From contig NC_083562.1 in the NCBI RefSeq assembly GCF_019925205.1, positions 15,066,001 through 15,130,000 of the forward strand: a stretch of 64,000 nucleotides of DNA, given 5' to 3'. This stretch comes from Metopolophium dirhodum. Lineage: Eukaryota > Arthropoda > Insecta > Hemiptera > Aphididae. Under the pieces are notes generated by a model that saw only the letters and a list, made by a program, of their open reading frames with translations, searched no databases and was not told where the DNA came from. A program made the position numbers and the translations under genes. Shown piece after piece: positions 40,371 through 51,740 of the stretch; positions within the stretch are counted from its first letter, which is position 1; each line of letters starts with the position of its first letter.

Positions 40371-42520
40371 TACTAATCCTAAAAAAAATTAAGGAAAAAC
40401 TGTAATATTTACGGAATACTAGTAAATTATTAACGAAATCAATTTTGCTATTTTCTTGTAATTCAAAAATTAATAACGGAATAAACTTGAATTTTTCACC
40501 GAACATTTAATAAATAGTTCTTAAAATGTTAATTAAATTATAATATTAGTATTAATATATTTGAATTTTATAAATTATGAAAATTGTCTTAAGTATTATA
40601 AGTACTTACTAAATTTACCTATTAGTAAATAATATTACAACTATTTTATATTCGATGTACCATTATTAAGGTAATATTATATAGGTCCTTACATTACAAT
40701 ATGTATTATACGCATATTACACATAATATTATACATACATTATATAATAAGTACATAGGATTAAATTACTCAGAAATAATTTGCATTAATAAAGAATTAA
40801 TAGGGGATGAGAATGTTTTGTGAATCATTCTGTATTTTTTTATAAGTTGTTTTCTTTTTATGTAACAGTACACATATTTTTACTTAAACCAAATTAATGT
40901 CAAAATATTAGTTTTAATCAAATTAGCATCATAAAGTCCATTGTTTTATTTTGTTATAACAATTATTTTAGCTGCAAAAAGTTAATGTTATTATATTATT
41001 TTAATGAACGTTTTGGTAATTTTATAATTTTTTTTTACTACAGACTACAGTTGTATTATATTTATAGAGGCGCATTAGCAAAGCTACTAGGTACTAGGTA
41101 GTACTAGTATAGCTATTCTGATATTTCACTGGAATTGTAAACGTATATATTTACACTTCTCCTCTTCATTTTTTTATAGAACAAACTTTTGCACGTTTTA
41201 TAATGTAAGGTATGATTATAATAGTTTTGTTCTTTAATGCAACTGTAGGGATTTATATAATTACTTCTTCACCATCTATATTTTTATCCGATATAAATAT
41301 ATTATATACTTATATTACTAGGTAGGAAATTATTTGCACACTCTACATATTGTTATAAATATAAATTTGCAATTGTGTTCCAAACGTAATCTATGGAATT
41401 TATTATTTGACAGTTGTCATATTAGTTTTTTGTTATGACAGATCGTGATAAGTTTTACCAAAGTTTAGAAGGTACTGTTATGTGGTGATAATAATATAAT
41501 ATAAGCAAACTCCGAAACACTAAAGTTTTTGTGTTAATACTAAAATATTCAATCAATTTAATAATTTACAGTTTATACAGGTCACATTATACTAAATCAG
41601 TAGAGGGTTTCACTAAATTACATTCATATTTTAGTTATCTTTACCTAACGACTATATTTAAGTGATTGGGTTTTAAAACGAAAGTGTGGCGGTTTTTAAA
41701 TTTTCCCCAATTTTATACAATTTGAAAATTATATTTTATATTTTAGTTGCCAGTAAGTTACCTACCTTAATTATAATACTTATTACTTTTTCACTAATCG
41801 ACTGCCCGATTCCATTTTAGGAGTGGGTGTCGATACGGTGCATTTATTATCAAAAAAAAAACTCTCAAGCCTCTTTGATATATCGAATATTGATATTTTT
41901 TTTTGTGTATTATATTTATAAGCAATAAGGAACTGTTTTTTCCAATTATTACAATGTTCTTGGTTAAGAACAATGTATTGAACATTAAAATAATGTAAGA
42001 AACATGGCGCTTTAAACATCTTAAAAAGTATAAATATTTAATTATAAAAGTTTAAAATTTATGATTTAAGTGTACCTAATATTGTTACTTCAATAATATT
42101 ATAATAATATAAAACATAATTAGTAAATACCTTTGTTGGATGATTCTAACCTTAAATCTTAAAAGAATAAAACTATGGTAGTAAATGTATAAATAATCCT
42201 CAGTTAAAAATTACATTATTATGTAGGTAATTAAAATAATTTAAATTTTTATTAATAAAACGATGCTATAATATTCCGTTTTTTTTACGGGATTTATATT
42301 CTATGATACCTACAGTATATTTATTTTTAACACATCGTGAGTTATATCACAAAAATCATTATACATTATACAAATAAGTTAAATTTTTCACGATGCGATC
42401 GTATTGGCTATTTTGATTTATCGATGAATCAAAGCTCTAAATAATAGTTTAATATTGCAAACACGTTGAATAATATATATACAACAGGGAAAATTGTAAT
42501 TATCAAAGTGCGTATTTTAA
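40371..42520. other. AT-rich intron sequence, nothing recognised
   Basis: There is a short imperfect inverted repeat ACAATGTTCTT...AAGAACAATGT near 41952-41977. Otherwise it is featureless. Confidence 0.5.
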
Positions 42521-42800
42521 TACCACAATGGATGGATGAGAAAATGTTCACTTTGTGCGATGTAGACAAATGGATAGAAAACGGCGTATGGACTGCAAAA
42601 TGTTCAAGCTGAATGAAAAATGTATAAAATTGTTTTTGTCAATATGACGGCAGGCGTCGAAGGCTTAGCAAACAATAGGAACGGTACCGCGACGAACATT
42701 ATAGATAAGTACGGCCGAAGTCGATTACTTGCCGAGGGTCGATAGACAACCCTGGAAGCAATAACACTGGGGCAAATCCGAGTCTTGTCTATGATTTTAT
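42521..42800. promoter_or_regulatory. Small G+C-richer island
   Basis: Words such as ACGGCAGGCGTCGAAGGC and GGTACCGCGACG stand out from the flanks. There is no coding support. Confidence 0.25.
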
Positions 42801-45800
42801 TTTATTTTTTATATTAATATTGTTATTATTACCTATTCTCTTTTGGGGACCACTGTTCGGTGCCCGGAATCGATATAATGCAATACAAAGAGCCAGCGGC
42901 GCGTGCTGCAGGTTTTACCAAAGTTTAAAATATTATAACATCGGTGGTGGTAAATTTGTTTTTTTTCGTATTTGTGATTCAATTTTAATCGAGTTTCTAG
43001 CAGTCACAACTGCTGCTGCTATTGCTGTGTTGTTGTAGTCATCAAATAGTTTTACCGAATTATGTTACTTTATAAGTAGTATCATGCTTTCATGCACCTA
43101 CCGATCTGTAATATACTACAATAAATACGTATTTCAATTAAATACGTTTATTATATCCATATTATTGTGTGTACAGCACTCTTGTAGTTATAATTTTATT
43201 ATTACATATTATAATAAGCGAATAAAATTTTAAGAAGAAAAAAATGTTAACTTCAGGAGAATATGAACGTCGTGAAAAACTCATCTTTTCACGATGTATA
43301 TTATATATTATATAAGTACTGTTCTCCCCAAACGAATTATTATTAAATGTTGCATTTTTACATATTGTGTTCACATTCATATGTAAGTATATTTTTTATT
43401 ATTATTTTTTTTTTTATGCAAAGCGGAAATTGATAACACCATCCACTCAGCGCAGTGGTGCGATGAAAGCGGTTTAACAATGTACGACAAATGCCTACAA
43501 ACCTTGCTAGCATTATATTTTCTTGTGAATAATATAAATGTATAATATATAGGTATATTTTTTAAACCTGTGTTATACTTATTTTAGAAAAGGGATGTTA
43601 CATTTACATATTATACTATATTGCACTAAATTTAATCTATGCGTGTATCAAAGCAAGAAATAGAGGAGAAAAAAATCGTTCAACTCTTGTTGTTAATCTT
43701 TTTATCGTTATTATTATTTTCTTACACGTGTCTCACACGCGCTCTCAAATAAACTACATTCCATCGTCATTTTTAATAGGTAAATCTTAAAAATAAGAAT
43801 AAGGCAGTTTGTTGGAAAAATAGTTGTGTTCTTATAGCTGTGTTATTCACATTGCTATTAAACAGTCGTATTTATTATAATTTATTTTAGTTTTACCTTT
43901 TAACAATACTTGTTTTGGACGTATTCATAAAATTTTAGCAATAATAATATAATAAACAATTCACTGTCCTAAATACTGTTTGTTAATTAAACGCTGACAT
44001 GCGAATAAAACAAAAATAAAACTCAGTATTATTATTTTATGTCCGTTATGTCTCAAGAATTTTCAATGGCCGCATTGTGCCTTTTGTTGATTTTCGAAAA
44101 ACTTTATGAAAAATAATTTGCTCACTTGATGTATCAATATCCTATGACCATTGCGAGCGTGATAATATTATTAGAGTGATGAGTTCAAAAAAAAAGTTTT
44201 AGAGATGATTGACTCGTTACACTATCTTTTTCCCTAAGTAGTTGTTGGCTCTGATTTATAGCTCGTTGTCAATGTAAAGGAGGGGGAACCGTTCTTTGTG
44301 AGTGGTTTCTCCTGTTGATTGATAATCCGAATATTGACACATTGACGCGAATTCGATAAGATTCGGTATAATGGTCTTTTCGGGTTTTTCGACACGTAGC
44401 TAGATGAAACTATAGATGGGTCTGTATAACCGAATAGTGAATAGTTTTAAGTTGAAAAGACGTATAGTTTCTCAACAGAAACTTTTCTATGGTTATTACT
44501 TATTACATAATACCTCAATCATAATGCTTTAGCGTTGTAAGGCATAATTTATATTGTGTTGTCAAAATAAAGAATTTTAATATTTATTTTATTGTCGGAG
44601 TTGGTAGGTAATACTTTTTTTTTTTTAGATATTGTTGAAATATTATGATTAATAATATTGATAGATTCTATTTTTTTTAAAAAATATTGTTTAACTATTA
44701 CTATACGTTATAATATTTTGTTTTTACCATGGTTCGAGTAGATTGTTGTTACTCGGTGATAATCTTAAATAAATTTAAGTTACGGAAATTGTTGTCCTCC
44801 AAACATTAAAAAAAAACGTATTGAGGATGTTGTAATTCAAATTTCAACATAGGTCGTAATTATTAATATTATAAAACTGATTTAATTAATAAATTGTTTT
44901 AAATACTTTTAAAAAAAAGCAAATAGTATATACTATATAGGTACCAATATAATTTACTTTTACGGTGTTTGCCATAAACATTTGATCAAAGATTCGTGCT
45001 TTTGTTTACTTTAACTTTCAATTGAAATGTCAGTGTAATTGCGGTCACTTAGTTTGCACAGAGTAAACATAAATATACAACTTGGTAAATGTAAGTATAT
45101 TAGTTTTGGATCTCTGGCCTACAAACGTTCGAATTTTATATCATCGATGGGTTGTATTTTATAGATAAATAACTTAGATAGAGAAATTTTATATGATTTC
45201 ATTACATTATTAATTACATACGAGTAATTGAAACTCTGACGGGGAATATGAACTTATCCCAACAACAAAATTAGTTAGTTAATCAAAGAGAATATCAGTA
45301 ACTTCACATCTACTGACAACTTTTACAACAGTCGGTTGTAACTTGTAATCAATATCAATGAACAATGTATATAAATAATTTATAAGAAATACGGTTCATT
45401 AACAGTAATTGTATTTGTTATTTTAGTAGGCAATTATTGTGCATTTCAGTATTTGTCACAGATATTAAAAAAAAATCAAGTTATTTTATAAACAAGTATA
45501 ATTTACAATTTGATTTTACATAAAAACTATATTGTATCACTTGCTCAATAGTATTGTCTACATACCGGTACGTATATTATAAAACATTGAAAATAGATAA
45601 AATATTATGTTGACCATTGATAAATAGTAAGTTGTAAGTAGGTATAGGTCCTACTGTAAATTACAGTATCTACAAACTTACCATTACAGTCTGCAATTTA
45701 TTATAATGAACTGTATATAGGTTCTTTGTAATAAATTAGCCTCATTAAATTACATTATTATTCAACATGTTTAATAGTTGATTCTGCGATAATTATATAA

Positions 45801-46219
45801 CTGGAGTGATTGATACCTAAATCAAATAAATGTACTAAGTTGTTTTCAAAATTCAAATCGAATTTAAGTTAGGTATCGATAGTTATTCGATTATTGTGTA
45901 CAATGAAATAGGTGAATGATATATAATACTAAATACACCTTTATACCTATATAAATAACCTATCCCGGATTCGGGACAGTATAATAACCGGTATATTTGA
46001 TGTTGAAAATAAAAGGAAATAAATGTTTTTTTTTCAAAATTGTTTTAATTTTCTATTTATAAATTAAATCGTCAAGGTTTCAGCGTTTTTTTTAAGTTGT
46101 ATATTTATTTTAGAATTGTTTTGTATTTCAGCGTGAACTTAACGTTATAAACCTGTCTATCCGACCGCTAAGAGCAATTCAAACTTTATGAAAATATTCC
46201 GAAAGTTACATTCTTTATT
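42801..46219. other. AT-rich intron sequence, nothing recognised
   Basis: The section at about 44040-44420 is somewhat less AT-rich but has no motif I can name. No repeat ends were found. Confidence 0.5.
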
Positions 46220-46458
46220 TCAGTATACAGTTTATGTTTGAAAAGTTTCCAGTTGGCCTGCTATGGAAAATCTAACGTTAGTATACTCGCATTACGGCAA
46301 ATAATATTGAATCACTTGCAGAATGTGGACGGCATTCGAATGACGTATACAAATATATCAAAGCCTTTATTATATACATATCATGTTTGCACGTACCTGT
46401 TTATACTTCCAAATACGCCATTGACGGGTTTTATCGAGATTCATTTTTTCTCTGACAT
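46220..46458. repeat. Diverged direct duplication, copy A
   Basis: This copy matches 47036-47306 in the same orientation across several blocks in the same order: CAGTATACAG/CAGTACAG, GAAAAGTTTCCAG/GAAAAGTTTACAG, GAATGTGGACGGCATTC/GAAATGTGGATGGAATTC, TTTATACTTCCAAATACGCC/TTTATACTTCCAAACACGCC, TTTTATCGAGAT in both, and CTGACAT/CTGTCAT. It is not coding in a consistent frame. It is either an old tandem duplication or two copies of one dispersed repeat. Confidence 0.6.
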
Positions 46459-47035
46459 CTGAGTATCATCATTCTATAATAATTATAATCACGGCACCGA
46501 GTAAAATTGTATTACTTACATCTACCAACATCATGATATTATGATATAGGTATATAAATACTAGGTAATCCATTTAAATATCTATATAAGAAAATTAGAA
46601 AAACTCATTATTTTTAAAATTTTTAATTATTTAATAATATTTTTTTTACATAATTTGATGTCATTGCAAAACCATATTTTAAATTTTTTCTTTTTTTTTG
46701 AATGATAACATATACTTTGTATTTTATATTCTAAAACAGAATATTTTTCAGGGCACATGATATATTTAAATACAATTTCAAACGAGTAGTTAATATAAAT
46801 TATAACTTAAAAATATTTAAAGTTTTAATGAGTGGTGTGAAGCGGAACAGAGGTACACCACAAATGTTGATCCACTTCTACAAAAATATTTATTTTTAAC
46901 AAAAACTTTATTTGCAATGACATTTAATTATGTTAAAATAATATTTAAAAAAAGTTAAAACTTTTCGAAATAATAATGAGTGTAAACACTTAAATGGAAC
47001 ACCTTGTTACCTATTTAACTGAGTTATCATTTAAC

Positions 47036-47306
47036 TCAGTACAGGCTTCAGGGTTAGAAAAGTTTACAGATGGAAAAAAAATATCTCATGTTAGGTAGTA
47101 TAACTATATTCGCCTTACGAACAATACCGAATCTGCATTTGTGAAATGTGGATGGAATTCTAATGATCTACATAATATACAAATGCCTAGACCAAAATAT
47201 TTATGTTATAAAAGTGCTTGAAAAATATTGAACGTGCCTATCTTTTTATACTTCCAAACACGCCGTTGTACGATTTTATCGAGATAATTTTATTACTTTC
47301 TGTCAT
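47036..47306. repeat. Diverged direct duplication, copy B
   Basis: This is the partner of 46220-46458, about 0.8 kb downstream. It has small insertions relative to copy A and no shared open reading frame. The conserved blocks are listed under copy A. Confidence 0.6.
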
Positions 47307-48540
47307 TGGGAGCTAAATTATTGTATCAAATATTTTACCTGGTAGTACACAGATTGAAAGATGAAAAAATATGTTACATACTGCTCTTTTATGTATTATC
47401 AGAGGTGTTTGAAAGTTGACTTGATAGTCACCTATTTACGACTTCCTAGTTTCAACAACCATAAATTGTCTAAATAGCTGCGTCAATGTTATACAAAACG
47501 CATTTGCTACCTTTATTATTGTTGCCAAGAAATTTTAATGTCAACATGTTGTGTAATTTAACTATTTTGTACAATATATAAATATAAATGTATAATACGT
47601 CTTAATGGCGGTTAAACAAGGGGTATATATTTATAGTTATATATATAGGGTGTAACAGGAGGATACGTCAAAATATTCAGAAAATATTATATTATTATTA
47701 TATCTCCAAGGGACACAGCAGTGTCATAGAACACTCCAGACTTAGTTCAACATTTTTAAAAATTTGAAAATATAGTTATTAAACAACAAGTATAGGTATT
47801 TAAAAATTACGAAAATCCGTTTTTGAATAACTACATGAAGAGAAAGGGAAGTAAGTATGATTGGCGAATCCCTATATATATATTACTTATACTGAGTTAT
47901 ACCTATATGTATATAAACAAATTATCTAAATAATAATAATCTAAAATTTTTTTGTGATCATTAATCTAATAAAACTACAATTTTTATATCAATATTTTTT
48001 ATGATAAGTCCTAATAAAAACCATGAACCAAAATCTTAAATTATGTTTTATAATGATAAAAGTAGATTTTAAAAATTTAACCTTAACCCAAAACTGTAAG
48101 TGCATTGTTGCTTATATTATTGCATTTACAAAAAAAAACTACTACCGTCTACCAGTGATAGGAAATCTCTCAAAACTGATAGGTACATTTCCAACACATA
48201 TATTATTTAAAATTATTTTTTGTAAATTCAAGAATTTAATCCAACTGTCTAAAAAGTCATTTAAAGTCAACGCAGAAATTAGTAAGAATCCCAAATTGCT
48301 TTTTCATGACATTGGTATATATACTGTAAAGCTAAGAATTGTATTAAAGTACCTATATATTTTGACCCTCATTAAATGCCCGGCGTTTTTAATTAAAAAG
48401 AAAAAATAGTTGCCATACTGCAAATTGTATTTGCTTTAACATTCTAGCAATAATTTTTACGGAAAACACTCGTTTAGAAATATTTTGAAATATGTTCGAT
48501 CGTACACGTGTTAATATATATATATATATAAAACACGTAT
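47307..48540. other. AT-rich intron sequence, little recognised
   Basis: A piece beginning GGGTGTAACAGGAGGATACG near 47648 has the look of a dispersed repeat, but no partner end was found. A 128-codon open stretch at 48023-48409 has AT-driven composition. Confidence 0.4.
48513..48530. repeat. (AT)n flanked by inverted ACGTGTT/AACACGT
   Basis: The AT run sits between ACACGTGTT and AAAACACGT, so the whole of 48504-48538 can form a hairpin. Confidence 0.85.
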
Positions 48541-49560
48541 AATAAGAGAGCGAAGCGAACACAACGATCATCAACTTTTATGGCGGCTTTCGGCATTAAA
48601 AACGTCAAGGGATATCGTTGGTGGCAGTGGCGGTGGTCTAGTATCTTTTTTCATATTAGGGTTTATTGGGCCCTTTATATATACGACGTAAATATGTTGT
48701 CTCGTTATATTCCCTGTAGGGATTGGGTATTGGTGTTTTCCCGCGTCTGTTCCTCGCCATCGTCGACGTAATAATAACATTCCGCGTATATATTATAATA
48801 ATAACAATATTTATATATATATACACATTGCACATGTATACATATATACATATTATATAATATATACATATATATATATATATAGTATAAATATACGAGA
48901 ACGGTATATGTATATACGATACGCGTATTTCACTATAAATTTATACTGTACCTATTATACGAATAATAATATTGTAAATATTATCATGTGTGTGTTTGTG
49001 TGTTGTGCGTGTGTGTATTTTATATGAGCACACACATACCTATCCAATTATTCAGGGCGTACAAAGTCTGCTGCAGCTGCAGAGTACATAATATATTAGG
49101 TGTATATATAATATACGTATAGTATTATATTATACTTGGGCCTTATTGCGGTGCTGTGCGTGCAGTAGGTACCTATATTATATTATCATAATATAAGTCG
49201 ATCTAGTCTCTCGCGTTGAAATCGGAGTCCATCATTTTGTTCGTGTTAATTATGGCAGTAATATTTTATTTTCGCGATAAATCTCCGTGGGTCGGCACTT
49301 GCCACTCGGCGAGGACTGGCAAGCTACTGAGTGTTTAATCTCCGCTAATAATATTAAGATGACACGGTGGAGTACTCCACGTGTCGTAAGTTACTTTGTT
49401 AGGTATACAGAGTGCATGTGTTGGTGCGTCGTGTAACGATACGACTTTTTCCAAACGGTATATAAAAGTGAAACAGTTACCCGAGAACGTGCTGACATAA
49501 TTTATTATTGTAAATAAGACGCGTGGACGTGTCTTATACCGTGATTGCCGCCGTCAATAA
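48541..49560. promoter_or_regulatory. Island with AT microsatellites and palindromic motifs
   Basis: AT-repeat DNA at about 48790-48900 is followed by a more balanced block with CTGCAGCTGCAG (49071-49082), a hairpin at 49298-49323 and a near-perfect palindrome at 49361-49385. These are suggestive of protein-binding sites; no function is shown. Confidence 0.3.
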
Positions 49561-50860
49561 TAACTGTTTTTAATAAGGTTTTCCAAAGTTCTCGCTAAAA
49601 TTGCCTATATCATACCTAAATAACTATTCGATGCCTACGTGATAAATTCAAAAAATTGTAAAATGCGTTTGTTTTTGTCTTACGTAACAATAGACCAAAA
49701 TGGCCAATCGTAGATTCAATTATTAGTTTCTGCTAAGTATTTAAATAGATATGTATAAGTTTTGAACTAAATAGACTAGGGGGGGGGGTTGATAGAGAAA
49801 TAAACACATAGTTTAAGTGGGTGGGTTGGCTAATAATATGTAAGGGGAAAAAACGGTGATAGTACATATTTTAATAATACCTAACTAAAATAACCAGGCT
49901 TTCGTAGCCGATATCTTTTTTTTGGATGGTAACCACGTGTATTTATTTCTCTAGAGTCTAGATGATGTAATATATTACTACAGGCACACGGAATGGACAG
50001 TAAAAACCGACCGTTTTTCCCTTTTTATGTTTTTTTATAATCCATAAATTCACAAAATGTTTGTCGCATAAAACGAGTAATAAAATTGTATAGCTGTTCA
50101 AATAATGTTATATTTCGCGCTGCAAAGTGCTAAACTTTTAAGGTACCAATAGTTAGACATAAAAATAGCATTTATGTTACAAATGAAAGTATAAAATCCT
50201 ATAGACATACGTACACTCGTTAAAAGTAACATGTCGACTGTTCAAATTTTACGGAATTATATATAATACCTATGTAGGTACATTTAATCTACTCAAATAC
50301 GGAAGGTAATATAACTAATTAAAAGAATTATTTTTAAGTTTGATATTAAATTATAATAAATATAAGACACGTAACTATTAAAAATAAAAAATCTATTTCG
50401 TATTTATCGAACGATTAGATTTTGTGCGATGTATTTACAATATAAATATTGCATAGAATAGAATAATTATACAAAAAAGTATGCATAATATTATGTATGT
50501 ATACCATAAATAATTTAAAAAGAGGTTTACCTTTTAATATTATTGTTAAGTACACCGTAGGAAAATAGCAATTTTATCATCAGATGGGGAGAAAAATGAG
50601 AATTTCACTAGAATATAATTTATGAAAAATTTTCTAAACTTCCACAATTATTATTTTTTTTTTTTTTGTAATTTATAGAATTTTTGTAAGGAATAAAATC
50701 ATTCAAGTTGTTCATAGTTATTGTTTGAATACTTTAGCACCCGTATGATTTCAAATTGAAGACATAATATCGGTGCAAGTAATTATTAGAATTGACCAAA
50801 GTATATCATAATACTAACTTAAAGGTATATAATATATTATATGTATAGGTAACTAATTGC
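49561..50860. other. AT-rich intron sequence, nothing recognised
   Basis: There is a short G run at about 49781. No other structure was found. Confidence 0.5.
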
Positions 50861-51164
50861 CCCGTCCCCGGATTATAAAATAATAACGAAGGACGATTAT
50901 AATACGCTACTATAATATACTTTAACGGGAGCGGCGGAAGCGTGACCCTCATCGCGCGGAAGCGATAATAATAATATCGAGATTAACCGTCCGAGAGTTG
51001 GTTTAAAAATAAAATTAATTAACGTCGCCGGCGAGTTTGTGTGACGGGATAACTTAAAAAAAAAAATAAAAATAATATTTTCATCCTGGTTGCAAATTGC
51101 AATAAGTCGCTTGCGCACGCAGACGATGCCCGACGGTCGGAAAACTACGATCACGAGAGGGGAA

Positions 51165-51176
51165 GGGGGGGGGGGG
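51165..51176. repeat. Poly(G) run of 12
   Basis: A homopolymer G run within the purine-rich part of the island at 50.9-51.7 kb. Confidence 0.95.
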
Positions 51177-51454
51177 AGCGGGTGACGGTGACGACGACGA
51201 GCGAGACGGTTTTTAGATTCAAAAACTGTTAGCCGCCGCCGCTGCATCGGCAACATGATGGATGGACGCTATAAATCAACGGGCCGATACAAAAGGAAAA
51301 GGCGCGCGCGCAATGCACTGCAGACACCCCGCGAATATATATATAGTCGGACGCCTGCTGCTGCTGTTGCCATCGTTCCACATCTCCTCTTCGGCTCTAG
51401 AGTCCGTCTCGTCGTCCTTCTCACCCCTCGTCCACCCCCCAACTGTTACCCCTC

Positions 51455-51472
51455 ATATATATATATATATAT
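51455..51472. repeat. (AT)n microsatellite
   Basis: An uninterrupted AT run followed by GATAGATA. Confidence 0.9.
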
Positions 51473-51740
51473 AGATAGATACTTCTGTACGTACCCGCGG
51501 CCCACCACTAATCGTCTGCAGCCCGCCAATCCGCATTTGAGCTTCGCGCGCGGCCTCTGTAATCGTTGTCCGGCTAATTTATTAATTTCCTACCACCAAC
51601 CGCCGACCATTAATTATCGTATATATGCATATTATAATATTCTTGGGATAAATCGCACGACCCCGGGCCTCGCCGCTTTCCAACCTCGCCCGTTCGTAGG
51701 TTTTTCGAAGAACCACCCGGAAAGGATACATGGCTAAGAC

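Larger units (their letters stand above)
50861..51740. promoter_or_regulatory. Largest G+C-rich island in intron 1
   Basis: About 0.9 kb of clearly elevated G+C contains GCCGCCGCCGCTGCATCGG, a G12 run, CTGCTGCTGCTGTTGCC and CGCGCGCGGCCTCTG. Long open frames (for example 51255-51737) arise from the low AT content and include repeat-coded Tyr-Ile runs, so they are not supported as genes. It could be an alternative promoter or enhancer. Confidence 0.35.

Noticed and set aside
41952..41977. Short inverted repeat ACAATGTTCTT/AAGAACAATGT
   Set aside because: It has one mismatch in 11-base arms with a tiny loop in AT-rich DNA, and is plausibly chance.
48023..48409. A 128-codon open frame on the + strand
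   Set aside because: Its composition is dominated by Lys, Ile, Leu and Phe as expected from AT-rich DNA. No motif or splice context was found.
51255..51737. A 160-codon open frame on the + strand
   Set aside because: It runs through a G+C-rich island and an AT microsatellite coding Tyr-Ile repeats. It shows no domain or family motif and has overlapping alternative frames.
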